Shown here: positions 36,658 through 45,662 of the stretch, piece after piece | How positions within the stretch are numbered: the first letter of the stretch is position 1 | Layout of the letters: each line of letters begins with the position of its first letter | Source: Amycolatopsis orientalis DSM 43388 | GTDB taxonomy: Bacteria > Actinomycetota > Actinomycetes > Mycobacteriales > Pseudonocardiaceae | Reading direction: 5' to 3' | Length of the DNA: 64,000 bases | NCBI RefSeq assembly: GCF_000411975.1 | Contig: NZ_ASXG01000058.1 | Span: forward strand, 1 to 64,000 | The notes under the pieces: model-generated | The model's database searches: none | What the model was told of the DNA's origin: nothing | Seen by the model: only the letters and a program-made list of their open reading frames with translations | Translations under genes and position numbers: made by a program

Positions 36658-38063
36658 CCGGCTGGCGGCTGCGCGGGCTGCGCACCCGGCTGCTCGTGGC
36701 GTTCGCGCTGCTGAGCGTGTTCACCGCGCTGGCCGTCGCCGGGATCGGCTACGTGCAGGCCCGGAACGGGATCCTGCAGCGCACCCAGGACAACGCCGCC
36801 GTCGAGATGACCACCCAGCTCAAGCAGCTGTACCCGCTCCCCCGGCGACCGGTGGACCCGCACACGTTGCAGGCGGCCGCCGACCGGCTGAACGACCGGA
36901 AGACCTCCGCGCTGGTGACCAGCGGCGGCCACAGCGCGGGCGACCTGCCCGCCTCGGTGATCACGCCGGAGCTGCGGGAGGTGGTGCGCTCCGGCCGGGT
37001 CGCGTGGCAGCGGGTCGACGTCGGCGGCGTGACCCAGCTCCTGCTGGGCGCGCCGTTGCTGGTCTCGACCGGCGACCGGCGGAATCCGACGGTCCCGTCC
37101 GGCATCGAGGTCTACGAGCTGCGCAATCTCGACGCGGAAATCGACGCGGTGAACCGGCTGGCCAGGGACGCGTGGCTTGCCGGCGGCGCCGCGCTGGTGG
37201 TGGCGTTGATCCTCGCCGTGCTGGCCGCCGGCAGCGTGCTGCGGCCGGTCGGCGAGCTGCAGCGGGCCGCTCGCCGCCTCGGCGCGGGCGACCTCGACGC
37301 CCGGATCGCCGTCCGCGGCAGCGACGAACTGGCCAGCGTCGCCGAGACGTTCAACTCGACCGCCGAGTCGCTGCAACGCCACGTCGGCGAACTGCGCCGG
37401 ATGGAAGCCGACGCACGACGATTCGTCGCCGACGTGTCGCACGAACTGCGCACGCCGCTGGCCGCGATGACCGCGGTGACCGACATGCTCGACGCCGAAG
37501 CGAAGCGGCTGCCGGACGCGGCGGGCGAGGCGGTGCGGCTGGTCAGCCAGGAAACGCACAACCTGGCGCGGCTGGTGAACGACCTGATCGAGGTCACCCG
37601 GTTCGATTCCGGCACCGCGTCGCTCGAAGCGGACGACGTCGACGTGGCCGAGGCGGTCCGGGCGACGCTGCGGGCGCGGGGCTTCGCGGTGGAAACCGAT
37701 CTGCCGGACGGGATCCGGGCGCGGGTCGATCCGCGCCGGCTGGACGTGATCGTGGCCAATCTGGTGGGGAACGCGCTGCGGCACGGCGCGGAACCGGTGA
37801 CGGTGCGGCTGCGGGGCGACCGGGCGGGGATCGCCCTCGCCGTCGAGGACTCCGGCCCGGGCCTGGACGAGGAGGTGCTTCCGCACGTGTTTTCCCGGTT
37901 CTACAAGGCGGATACCGCGCGCAGCCGGTCCGAAGGAAGCGGGCTCGGTCTCGCGATCGCCTGGGAAAACGCTCGGTTGCACCGCGGGGAACTGACCGCG
38001 GGGAACCGGCCCGAAGGCGGTGCGGTGTTCACGTTGTGGCTGCCCCGGGAGGTGCGACGGTGA
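36654..38063 (+). CDS. Sensor histidine kinase
   Basis: This 469-residue kinase has transmembrane helix 1 (about 12-34), an extracytoplasmic sensor loop of about 140 residues, transmembrane helix 2 (about 178-200), a HAMP domain, a HisKA domain with phospho-His in DVSHELRTPLA, and HATPase with N-box NLVGNALRHG, G1 DSGPGLDE and G2 GSGLGLAIA. It starts at a GTG overlapping the regulator stop. The downstream lipoprotein gene also overlaps by 4 nt, so all three form one operon that probably senses envelope stress or wall damage. Confidence 0.94.
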   Translation: MTGWRLRGLRTRLLVAFALLSVFTALAVAGIGYVQARNGILQRTQDNAAVEMTTQLKQLYPLPRRPVDPHTLQAAADRLNDRKTSALVTSGGHSAGDLPASVITPELREVVRSGRVAWQRVDVGGVTQLLLGAPLLVSTGDRRNPTVPSGIEVYELRNLDAEIDAVNRLARDAWLAGGAALVVALILAVLAAGSVLRPVGELQRAARRLGAGDLDARIAVRGSDELASVAETFNSTAESLQRHVGELRRMEADARRFVADVSHELRTPLAAMTAVTDMLDAEAKRLPDAAGEAVRLVSQETHNLARLVNDLIEVTRFDSGTASLEADDVDVAEAVRATLRARGFAVETDLPDGIRARVDPRRLDVIVANLVGNALRHGAEPVTVRLRGDRAGIALAVEDSGPGLDEEVLPHVFSRFYKADTARSRSEGSGLGLAIAWENARLHRGELTAGNRPEGGAVFTLWLPREVRR

Positions 38064-38515
38064 AACGGTTGCTGGCGCTGCTCGCGGTGCTGGTGCTGGC
38101 GAGCGGCTGCGGGGTGCGGCCCAGCGGCGTGATCGTCGGGGAGAACGCGCCCAGCGGTCCGGCGAACGGGAACGTCGAGAACGCGGCGACGGTGTATTTC
38201 GTGCTGAACGGCAAGATCGAGCCGGTGGTGCGCACTGGCGTCGGCGACGGGGCGGCGGACCAGGTCCGCGCGCTGGAGCAAGGCCCGGACGAGGACGAAC
38301 GCGCCAGCGGGTACACGACGGAGCTTCCGCCGTCGTTCGAGCCGATCGCCGTCGGGACGGGCGAGGCGGCCATCGGCGTCAACGTCCGGGAACTGTCGCC
38401 GAACGCGATCGCGCAGCTCGTCTGCACGGTGGTCGCGGCGGGCGGCGGGGCGTCCGGAACGGTCACGCTGTCCGGCGGAGGCCAGAAGCTGCCGCCGCGA
38501 GCCTGCGGCGGCTGA
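38060..38515 (+). CDS. GerMN-like lipoprotein of the two-component operon
   Basis: This 151-residue lipoprotein has a signal peptide ending in the lipobox ASGC (Cys at about residue 17) and a single GerMN-like domain (TVYFVLNGKIEPVVR, ALEQGPDEDERASG, LSPNAIAQLVCTVV). LpqB, the partner of MtrAB, carries the same domain in a much larger protein. Its likely role is modulating the neighbouring sensor kinase at the outer face of the membrane. It overlaps the kinase stop by 4 nt. Confidence 0.82.
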   Translation: MKRLLALLAVLVLASGCGVRPSGVIVGENAPSGPANGNVENAATVYFVLNGKIEPVVRTGVGDGAADQVRALEQGPDEDERASGYTTELPPSFEPIAVGTGEAAIGVNVRELSPNAIAQLVCTVVAAGGGASGTVTLSGGGQKLPPRACGG

Positions 38516-38516
38516 C

Positions 38517-39686
38517 TCACCCGCGCGGTTTCATCGCGGACGCGAACGCCACCGCCACCACGCACAACGCGAGCGGCAGCAGGAACGCGACGTTCAACGG
38601 CACCCAGTGCGCCAGCCCGCCGATGATCGCCGGACCGGCGAGCAGCCCGACGTATCCGAGGCCGACCACCCGCGCCATCAGCGCCCCCGACGCCCGCTTG
38701 TCGAGGTTGCCCGCCGCGGTGAACAGCTGCGGGACGCCCCCGGAAAGCCCGAGCCCGAACAGCGCCCAGCCGCACAGCGACAACGGCACCCACGGCGCGA
38801 GCGACGCGATCGCCAGCCCCAGCGCGGCCAACCCGCTCCCGTACCGGACCACGGCGACCGGACCGGCCAGCGCGGCGACCCGGTCGGTCGCGAACCGGCC
38901 GACTGTCATGGCCACCGCGAACGAACCGTAGGCCAGGGCGGCGGTGCTTTCCGACGTGCCCAGCCCGTCCCGGAGGTAGAGCGCGGCCCAGTCGTTCGCG
39001 ACGCCCTCGGACAGCATCAGCGCGAAGGCCAGCAGCCCCAGCAGCCACACGACGCGCCGCGGGGTGCGGACCGGTTTGGCTTCCTCGGCGGTTTCTTCGG
39101 CGGTCTCCTCCGACGAGTCCAGCAGATACCGGCGGACCACCAGCGAAACCACGATGCAGAGGACACCGGTGCCGCTGAGCGAGACGAGCGTCGGCACGCC
39201 CGCGCCCAGCACCGCCGCGCCGACGACCGCCGCGATCGCCCCGCCGATCGACCACATCGCGTGGAAGGCCGCCATGATCGGCCGCGGATAGGCGCGCTCG
39301 ACGACCACCGCGTGCGCGTTCATCGCGACGTCGAGGGAGCCGTTGAAGAACCCGAACGCGGCGAGCGCGAGCCCGAGCGTCCACCAGTTCGCGGCGACCC
39401 CCGGCAGCACCACCGCGACCCCGACGAGCACTCCCGCGACGGACACGACGCGCGGATGCCCGAACCGGTCCGCGAGCGGCCCGGTGACCTGCATCCCGAT
39501 CAACGCCGATCCGCCGAAGACGAGCAGCAGCGCCCCGAGCGCGGTGTGCGAGACGCCGGTCGCGCGCTCGATCACCGGGATGTGCACCACCCACATGCCG
39601 ACCGCGAACCCGCACAGGGCGAACACGGTCCAGGTGGCGACGCGGGCCGCGCGGGGCAGCACCGGGGGCGGGGAAAGCTCGGTCAT
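38517..39686 (-). CDS. MFS transporter
   Basis: This 389-residue protein has twelve hydrophobic segments, the loop 2-3 motif GPLADRFGHPRVV and NGSLDVAMNAHAVVVE in helix 4-5, a pattern of the fucose-permease-like (YbjJ-type) family. A long acidic loop (EETAEETAEEA) joins the two halves. GAGGAG precedes the ATG at 39686. The end is one base from the lipoprotein stop on the other strand, and a TetR gene is divergent. Confidence 0.85.
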   Translation of the reverse strand: MTELSPPPVLPRAARVATWTVFALCGFAVGMWVVHIPVIERATGVSHTALGALLLVFGGSALIGMQVTGPLADRFGHPRVVSVAGVLVGVAVVLPGVAANWWTLGLALAAFGFFNGSLDVAMNAHAVVVERAYPRPIMAAFHAMWSIGGAIAAVVGAAVLGAGVPTLVSLSGTGVLCIVVSLVVRRYLLDSSEETAEETAEEAKPVRTPRRVVWLLGLLAFALMLSEGVANDWAALYLRDGLGTSESTAALAYGSFAVAMTVGRFATDRVAALAGPVAVVRYGSGLAALGLAIASLAPWVPLSLCGWALFGLGLSGGVPQLFTAAGNLDKRASGALMARVVGLGYVGLLAGPAIIGGLAHWVPLNVAFLLPLALCVVAVAFASAMKPRG

Positions 39687-39787
39687 CGGGCTCGGCTCCT
39701 CTTCGGGGGTCGGGTCCAGGCGGGAACACGGACGCGGGCGGGGCTGGGGCATGATGGGCGCGTGGATGCCGACCCGATCGCCGCCCC

Positions 39788-40384
39788 GTGAGCGAGGGCT
39801 ATCTGAAGGGCAGAATCCGCCGGGACGACATCGTTTCGGCGGCCGCCGCGGTGTACGGCGAGGCGGGCTACCACGCGTCGTCGCTGCGGGAAATAGCCAA
39901 ACGAGCGGGCATCACCCACGCCGGCTTGCTGTACCACTTCCCGACGAAGGAAGCCCTGCTCGCCGCGGTCCTGGAACGCCGCGACGCCGAGGACGCCGTC
40001 CGCGAACGACTGACCGCCCCGCCCGGGTTGGAAGTCCTGCGCCGCTTCATCGCGCTGGCCGAGTACAACACCCGCCACCGGGGCATCGTCGACCTGTACT
40101 CGCGCCTCGCCGCCGAAGCGGTCTCGCCGGACCACCCCGCGCACGCCTACTTCGCCCGCCACTACCGCGAGGCCCGCGACAGCATCGCCCAGTCGTTCCA
40201 CGCGCTCGCCGAAACCGGCGAACTCCGCCCCGGCATAGACCCGGACTTGGCGGCGCTCACCTTCATCGCACTGATGGACGGCCTCCAGGTCCAGTGGCTC
40301 ACCACCCCCACGCAAGTAGATGTAGTCGGCTCCCTCCGCCTCTCTGTGCAAACTCTCCTGACCGTCCCCCTGTTCCCGGAATAG
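39788..40384 (+). CDS. TetR regulator
   Basis: This 198-residue protein has the TetR DNA-binding domain at 10-58 (DIVSAAAAVYGEAGYHASSLREIAKRAGITHAGLLYHFPTKE, positions given for the whole helix set) and a ligand domain with HRGIVDLYSRLAAEA. It is divergent from the MFS gene 101 bp away and probably controls it. The GTG start lacks a clear Shine-Dalgarno. Confidence 0.85.
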   Translation: MSEGYLKGRIRRDDIVSAAAAVYGEAGYHASSLREIAKRAGITHAGLLYHFPTKEALLAAVLERRDAEDAVRERLTAPPGLEVLRRFIALAEYNTRHRGIVDLYSRLAAEAVSPDHPAHAYFARHYREARDSIAQSFHALAETGELRPGIDPDLAALTFIALMDGLQVQWLTTPTQVDVVGSLRLSVQTLLTVPLFPE

Positions 40385-40497
40385 GCGAAATCCGAAGATC
40401 TAACCCAATCGGCCGCCACACCCTCGAACCGCAGCCGCCGCACTCAACGATCCAGGCACCCAGCCCTGGCCCTGCACCCCGATACGAAGCCTCCCTG

Positions 40498-40555
40498 CGG
40501 TCTTGGGGTGCTTGTCAAGGCACGCTTTCCCGCCTTGACAAGCACCCCAAGACCG
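40498..40555. repeat. 24-bp perfect palindrome with 10-nt loop
   Basis: The arms 40498-40521 and 40532-40555 are exact inverted repeats (outer part GGTCTTGGGGTGCTTGTC). It lies in the 247-bp gap between the TetR gene and the convergent dehydrogenase gene and may terminate both. It is unrelated in sequence to the CGTGAGT family. The rest of this gap shows nothing else. Confidence 0.85.
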
Positions 40556-40631
40556 TCAGCACACTCGGGCTTCGGGGTGCGCCACGCCACTCACCACAGC
40601 AATGTCGCCCGCCAGGGCGACGAGCCGCCCC

Positions 40632-41726
40632 TCACAACGTCCGCGAAAACGGATCCCACCCCACCGGCAACAACTCCCCCGCCTCCACCCGGCTGTCCAC
40701 CTCAACCCCGGCCCCGCGCTCCATCGACTCCTCAACCGCCACCATCACGTCCACCACGTGAAAGGCCAACTCCCCCGAAGCCCTCTCCGGCACCCCGCCC
40801 CGAACCGCGCGAGCCAACTCGAGAACCCCAGTCCCGCGTGAAGCCCCATGCCCCACCGCAGCCACTTCCTCCTCCCCCGCACCCCCGGCCAAATGCAACA
40901 CAGTAGATCCGTCAAACCGATTGGGATCCGGCAAAACCGCGGTCCCCAACCCCCCGGAAACCTCCACAAACCCGGTACGCCGCACCGCAGAATCGAACGA
41001 AAACAACACCTGCGCACTCCCGCCGCGCGCAAACTCCACCAACGCCCCGACCGTAGTAGGCACGGTAACCGGAAACTCCGTCCCCGCCCGAGGCCCGGAC
41101 CCGATGACCCGAGTCGCCCGCCCCCGCCCGCCGGCCCCGGTCACCTTCCGCACCGGCCCGAACACCCGCACCAACTGCGTCAGGTAATACGGCCCGATGT
41201 CCAGCAACGGCCCGCCGCCCGCCTGGAACAAAAACTCCGGCGCGGGATGCCACCCCTCCGGCCCGGGCGTCTGAAACAACGCCAACGCCGTGACCGGCTC
41301 CCCGATCCGCCCGGCCTCGAGCGCGCGAAACGCCGTCTGGTGCCCGGCGCCGAGAAGGGTGTCCGGCGCCCCGGCCACCCGCACCCCCTTCTCCCGCGCC
41401 CGGTCGAGAAGCTTCCGCACAGTCTGCCGATCCAGCCCGATCGGCTTCTCCGTCCAAACGTGCTTCCCCGCCTCCACCGCCGCGAGACTGATCTCGACGT
41501 GCACCGCGGGCACCGTCAGATTCACGACGATCTCGACGTCCGGCAATGCCAGCAAATCCGCGACCGAACCGCTCCGGGGAACGCCGTACTTCGCCGCCTG
41601 CGCCCGGGCCCGCTCGACGTCGAGATCGGCGACCGCCTCGACCCGAAGATCCGGAAACGCGGTCAAATTCTCCAAATACGCATCGCTGATGAACCCGGCC
41701 CCGACGACCCCGACACCGACGGTCAC
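40632..41726 (-). CDS. Gfo/Idh/MocA family oxidoreductase
   Basis: This 364-residue NAD(P)-dependent sugar or inositol dehydrogenase has the Rossmann motif VGVGVVGAGFISDAY, the EKPIGLD cofactor motif at about 96-103, and a C-terminal beta-sheet domain with PLLDIGPYYL. Its GTG start overlaps the stop of the isomerase gene (GTGA), so the two act together, probably interconverting keto and hydroxy forms of a sugar or cyclitol. The specific substrate is unknown. Confidence 0.92.
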   Translation of the reverse strand: MTVGVGVVGAGFISDAYLENLTAFPDLRVEAVADLDVERARAQAAKYGVPRSGSVADLLALPDVEIVVNLTVPAVHVEISLAAVEAGKHVWTEKPIGLDRQTVRKLLDRAREKGVRVAGAPDTLLGAGHQTAFRALEAGRIGEPVTALALFQTPGPEGWHPAPEFLFQAGGGPLLDIGPYYLTQLVRVFGPVRKVTGAGGRGRATRVIGSGPRAGTEFPVTVPTTVGALVEFARGGSAQVLFSFDSAVRRTGFVEVSGGLGTAVLPDPNRFDGSTVLHLAGGAGEEEVAAVGHGASRGTGVLELARAVRGGVPERASGELAFHVVDVMVAVEESMERGAGVEVDSRVEAGELLPVGWDPFSRTL

Positions 41727-42454
41727 GCGCCCACCCCGGCGAGATAAGCGAAACTCTCCGCGATCCCGCCGAAAACGTCCTCGTGCTGATCGAATTCCAC
41801 GACCCGCAACGCCCCCGGCACCGCCGCGAGCACGTCCCCCATCGGCACCCGCCCTTGCCCGGCAGGCACCTGCCCGGTGGCGTCCACCGCAAGCGATCCG
41901 TCTTTCACGTGAATCGCGCACACCCGCTCACCCAGCCGGCGCAGCAACGCGGGCGCGTCCTCGCCGCCCGCAGTCGCCCAGTAAGCGTCAACCTCCAGCA
42001 CAATCGCCGGAGAGAGCCGCTCCGCGAAAGCCTCCAGCGCGCTGCGCCCGGAAATCCGCGATTCCAGCTCCCACCAATGATTGTGGTACCCGACCCGGAT
42101 CCCGTACCCGGCAGCCACCTCCGCCGCGGCATTGAGCGCCGACGCGGTATCGGCGACATCCGCCAAGCTTCCCCATCGCGCCGCCGGAACCAGCGGCTCG
42201 ATCACCACCCCGATCCCCAGCTCCCGGGCCGCGGCGAACACCGCCTCCTGGTCCTTGCCGACCAGCGCGGCATGCGCGGTGGGCGCGCTCAACCCGTGTG
42301 CCGCCAGCCCGGCACGAAGCGCCTCGGCATTCTCCACGACGCCGTACGGCTCCACCTGGCGGAACCCGATCGCGGCCAGCCGCCGCAAGGTCTCGTCCGG
42401 ATCGGCCGCGAACGCGTCGCGCACCGAGTACAGCTGCACCGAAGGTCCACCCAT
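41723..42454 (-). CDS. Sugar phosphate isomerase/epimerase (xylose-isomerase-like TIM barrel)
   Basis: This 243-residue TIM barrel is of the AP-endonuclease-2/xylose isomerase-like family. Candidate metal-binding residues lie in GVVIEPLV, VGYHNHWWELE, VLEVDAYW, AIHVKDG and VVEFDQHE. It starts at the ATG 42454 after GGGAGC. It is the first gene of a two-gene operon with the dehydrogenase. Family members act on sugars, inosose and 3-keto sugars. Confidence 0.88.
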   Translation of the reverse strand: MGGPSVQLYSVRDAFAADPDETLRRLAAIGFRQVEPYGVVENAEALRAGLAAHGLSAPTAHAALVGKDQEAVFAAARELGIGVVIEPLVPAARWGSLADVADTASALNAAAEVAAGYGIRVGYHNHWWELESRISGRSALEAFAERLSPAIVLEVDAYWATAGGEDAPALLRRLGERVCAIHVKDGSLAVDATGQVPAGQGRVPMGDVLAAVPGALRVVEFDQHEDVFGGIAESFAYLAGVGA

Positions 42455-42548
42455 GCCAGCTCCCAGCGGTAGAGGGCTTTGGCCAATTTCTACCACCTGG
42501 TCAGAATTGACACCAGGACAGAACCGGACGGAAAACCCGCCGGAAGGA

Positions 42549-43085
42549 TCAGCCGAGATCCTTGTGCCAGATCAGAAAATCGCACGGGGTGGCCAGCAGC
42601 GGAGCCAGCTCCGGATGCGGCCCGTCGATGGTCGAGGTCTCCACCACCCGGTACCCGAGCCGGGTGTACCACTGCGCGAGGAACTCCTTCGCCGGATGCG
42701 TCCACTCGCGCGGGACCAGCAGTTCGAGCTGCATCCGCGTACAGTCCTGGGCCCGGCAGTGCTCCTCCGCGAACCGGACCAGCTCCCGCCCGATCCCCGC
42801 GCCGCGCACCTCCGGCGCGGCGGCGAGCAAACCGAACTCCCCGAGATCCTCGGCCAGCCGCTGGATCCGGACCGAACCCGCCACCGCACCGTCGAGCCGG
42901 GCGACCGCGATCTCGCCCGAACGGACCAGTCCGGCCATTTCCCCCGCATTGGTCCGATCGGCCGAACCGGCCCACAATCCCGCCTCGGCCTTCGCGTAGA
43001 CGGTGTTCACCAGATCGGTCAGCGCGGCCACCAACGCGGTGTCTTCAGCGGCGGACGGCGGCAGGAAAGCGATCTCCGGGGTCAC
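42549..43085 (-). CDS. GNAT acetyltransferase
   Basis: This 178-residue protein contains the acetyl-CoA loop EVRGAGIGRELVRFAEEHCR (the RGxGIG form of motif A) and a following WYTRLGYRVVE typical of GNAT motif B. The substrate is unknown. The GTG start at 43085 has TAGTCT six bases upstream and no good Shine-Dalgarno, suggesting a leaderless transcript. It lies 19 bp downstream of the GntR gene on the same strand. Confidence 0.88.
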   Translation of the reverse strand: MTPEIAFLPPSAAEDTALVAALTDLVNTVYAKAEAGLWAGSADRTNAGEMAGLVRSGEIAVARLDGAVAGSVRIQRLAEDLGEFGLLAAAPEVRGAGIGRELVRFAEEHCRAQDCTRMQLELLVPREWTHPAKEFLAQWYTRLGYRVVETSTIDGPHPELAPLLATPCDFLIWHKDLG

Positions 43086-43104
43086 CTGTCCAGACTAACC
43101 ACGG

Positions 43105-43836
43105 TCAGCTGGCGGCCGAACCGGAAACCGCGGGCCGCGCCTCGCCGAAACCGCCGTAGCGGCCCGCTTTCGCGCGCTTGCGCACCTCGTCGAAGTGCCG
43201 GTGCACCGCGTGCGCGGCCGCTTCCGCGTCGCCGCTGACGAGCGCGTCCACGATCGCTTGGTGCCGTTTCGCGGTGGCCGTGCCCGACGACACCGGCCCG
43301 CCCATTTCGGCCTCCGCGGCCCGGTAGACGTCCCAGAACAAGCCGGTCAGCTCGCGCGCCAGGTCGAAGCCCGCCTCGGCGCAGATGAGGTCGTGGAATT
43401 CGCGGTCGGCTGCCGCCGCGTCCGGCCCCTTGCGGCGCATCCGCGCCACGCACGCCTGCAGCTGACCGATCAGCTCCGGCCGGTGGTCGCGGGCGACCCG
43501 GCTGGTCAGCTCCGTTTCGATCATCTCGCGGACCTCGAGCAGGTCGCGCAACCGCCCGGCGTCGGAGCTGCCGCGGCTGCGCGTGCGGAAGAGCAGCCAG
43601 GTCTGCAGCGCCTCGGAACCCGCCGAGCCGACGAACGTGCCGTAGCCGTGCCGGACCTCGACGATGCCGAGCGCCTGCAGCGCCTTGACCGCCTCCCGGA
43701 CCGAATTCCGGCTGACCCCGAGATCCTCGGCGAGGCTCAGCTCGGTCGGCATCGGCGCGCCGCTCGGCAGCTGCCGGTCGACGATCAGGTCGATGATCTG
43801 CTTGGTGATCTCTTCACTGCGTTGCGGGCGCGCCAC
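43105..43836 (-). CDS. GntR regulator, FadR type (candidate NanR-like)
   Basis: This 243-residue protein has a winged helix at about 5-70 (LPSGAPMPTELSLAEDLGVSRNSVREAVKAL) and an FCD ligand domain (LLEVREMIETEL, AADREFHDLI, KRHQAIVDALVSGD). I choose the GTG at 43836, six bases after GGGAG; an upstream in-frame ATG at 43878 would add 14 residues. It is divergent from the solute-binding-protein operon, with a matching operator at that operon and a related site at its own promoter, so it probably represses both. The sialic acid regulator NanR of enterobacteria belongs to the same subfamily; the effector here is inferred. Confidence 0.88.
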   Translation of the reverse strand: MARPQRSEEITKQIIDLIVDRQLPSGAPMPTELSLAEDLGVSRNSVREAVKALQALGIVEVRHGYGTFVGSAGSEALQTWLLFRTRSRGSSDAGRLRDLLEVREMIETELTSRVARDHRPELIGQLQACVARMRRKGPDAAAADREFHDLICAEAGFDLARELTGLFWDVYRAAEAEMGGPVSSGTATAKRHQAIVDALVSGDAEAAAHAVHRHFDEVRKRAKAGRYGGFGEARPAVSGSAAS

Positions 43837-43983
43837 TCGTGTCTCCCGGATGTCTTTCTTGCACTGGCACGTCGCCATCGGAGGACATCCTACGTCATGA
43901 CCGGCTCGCGCCGCCGCACCGCGCGGGCCGGAACGCGCCCCTTGACCGGGCGCGGAACGGGACTTAGGGTTCCGGCCAAGTCA

Positions 43984-44002
43984 TAGGACGTCCCACGTCC
44001 TA
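43984..44002. promoter_or_regulatory. GntR operator of the sialidase/ABC operon
   Basis: TAGGACGTCCCACGTCCTA is a perfect inverted repeat of 8-bp half-sites around three bases, 48 bp before the first operon gene. TAGGATGTCC on the minus strand (43883-43892) near the regulator's own 5' end differs from a half-site plus spacer by one base and may mediate autoregulation. Confidence 0.75.
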
Positions 44003-44050
44003 CTTCTCGATGCTTTCTGGGTGGAACACCGCATCAAGTCAGGAGACGCC

Positions 44051-45658
44051 ATGTCCCGAACCGCCATGGGGACTTCGTTCAACCGGCGCGCACTGCTGCG
44101 CTACGCCGGGCTCGCCGGGGCCGCGGCCGCGGTTTCGTCGACGCTCGCCGCGTGCGGCGGTCCCGCGTCGACCAACAAGACCGGCGCTTCGTCCGGCTCC
44201 GTCACCGCGGTGATCGGGTACGGCAACAACCAGACCTGGGACCCGCTGCAAACCGCGTCGGCGTTCGCGATGGCGGCCATCCTGCACAGCTACGAATCGC
44301 TCGTCGAGGGCGACCCGATCACCCGGGAGCCGTTCCCCGGCCTGGCCAAGGCGCTGCCGGCCGATCTCAAGAGCACCACCATGCGCTTCGAACTGCGCGA
44401 CGGCGCGAAGTGGCACGACGGACAGCCGGTGACCGCGGACGACGTCGTGTTCACCTACGCCCGCGTGCTCGATCCGAAAGAGAACGTGCTCATCCACAGC
44501 TTCTTCTCGCAGTGGCTGGAGTCGGTCACCAAGGTCGACGCGAAGACCGTGGAGTTCAAGCTGAAGTTCGCGTTCCCGTACGCGCTGCAGCGGATCCAGA
44601 TCTGCAAGATCGTGCCCAAGCACGTGTTCGAGAACAACTGGAAGGCCGCGGCGGCGGGCAAGGTCGTCGGCTCCGGGCCGTACAAGATCACCGAACAGGC
44701 CCCGCTGTCGCACACCTCGTTCGAGAAGTTCGCCGACTACAACGGCCCGCGCCCGGCCGCGTACGACAAGATGCTGTGGAAGTCCATTGTGGATTCCGCA
44801 CCGCGAGTGGCGGCGATCTCCGGGGCCAAGCCGGACGCGCAGATCGCGGAGAACATCCCGCCCGCCAACGCCGAGCAGCTGCGCAAAGCCGGCCGCACGG
44901 TCGAATTCGCCGACGGCGGCAACAACCTGTTCCTGCTCTTCAACACCAAGCACCCGCCGTTCGCCGACAAGCGCGTCCGGCAGGCCCTGCATTACGCGAT
45001 CGACAAGAAGAAGATGATCGAGATCGGCCTGCGCGGCACCGGTACCGCGGGCACGTCGTTCATCAACCCGAAGCTGCCCGGCTCGCAGCCCGCGGCGCAG
45101 AGTTTCGAGTACAACCCGGAAAAGGCGAAGCAGCTGCTTTCCGAAGCCGGCGTCAGCGGCCTGAAGATCTCGCTGTCCACCACGAACACTTCGCTCGTGC
45201 TCGACTGCGTCAAGGTGATCAAAGAGGGCTGGGACGCGATCGGCGTGCAGACCACTTTGGACTCCCAGGACACCAAGGCGCTGTTCTCCAAACTGGACAA
45301 CGGCGACGACTTCCAGGCCGTGGCCACCACGAACAACCCGCTGCAGTTCGGCAACGACCCGGACCTGCTGGTCCGCTATTACTACGACGCGCAATCGGTG
45401 CTCATGACGAGGTACGCGCGCTGGAGCGGCCCGGACACCGACGCGTTGCTGGCACTCCAGGACAAGGCCGCCGCGGAAACCGACGAGGCCAAGCGCAGCG
45501 GCTTGTACCAACAGCTGCTCGACCAGATCTCCGAGCAGGCGGTGATCTACCCGATCGTCTTCACGCAGATGGGCACCGCCTGGGACCCGAAGGCGATCAG
45601 CGGCGTGCGTGCCCAGGGCTACCCGGGCATCTACCTCAACCAGGCCAAACCGGTCTGA
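44051..45658 (+). CDS. ABC transporter solute-binding lipoprotein (peptide/opine/nickel family)
   Basis: This 535-residue family 5 solute-binding protein has a TAT-like signal (NRRALLRYAG) and lipobox LAAC, so it is exported and lipid-anchored. SBP_bac_5 motifs are clear: MRFELRDGAKWHDGQPVTADDVVFTY, FNTKHPPFADKRVRQALHYAIDKK (split across about 100-360) and YPIVFTQ near the end. The AGGAG site precedes ATG 44051. It is the first gene of the operon. Family 5 proteins bind peptides, but also nickel, opines and, in Haemophilus ducreyi SatA, sialic acid; the operon content favours a sialic acid or sialoside ligand. Confidence 0.92.
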   Translation: MSRTAMGTSFNRRALLRYAGLAGAAAAVSSTLAACGGPASTNKTGASSGSVTAVIGYGNNQTWDPLQTASAFAMAAILHSYESLVEGDPITREPFPGLAKALPADLKSTTMRFELRDGAKWHDGQPVTADDVVFTYARVLDPKENVLIHSFFSQWLESVTKVDAKTVEFKLKFAFPYALQRIQICKIVPKHVFENNWKAAAAGKVVGSGPYKITEQAPLSHTSFEKFADYNGPRPAAYDKMLWKSIVDSAPRVAAISGAKPDAQIAENIPPANAEQLRKAGRTVEFADGGNNLFLLFNTKHPPFADKRVRQALHYAIDKKKMIEIGLRGTGTAGTSFINPKLPGSQPAAQSFEYNPEKAKQLLSEAGVSGLKISLSTTNTSLVLDCVKVIKEGWDAIGVQTTLDSQDTKALFSKLDNGDDFQAVATTNNPLQFGNDPDLLVRYYYDAQSVLMTRYARWSGPDTDALLALQDKAAAETDEAKRSGLYQQLLDQISEQAVIYPIVFTQMGTAWDPKAISGVRAQGYPGIYLNQAKPV

Positions 45659-45662
45659 CAGC

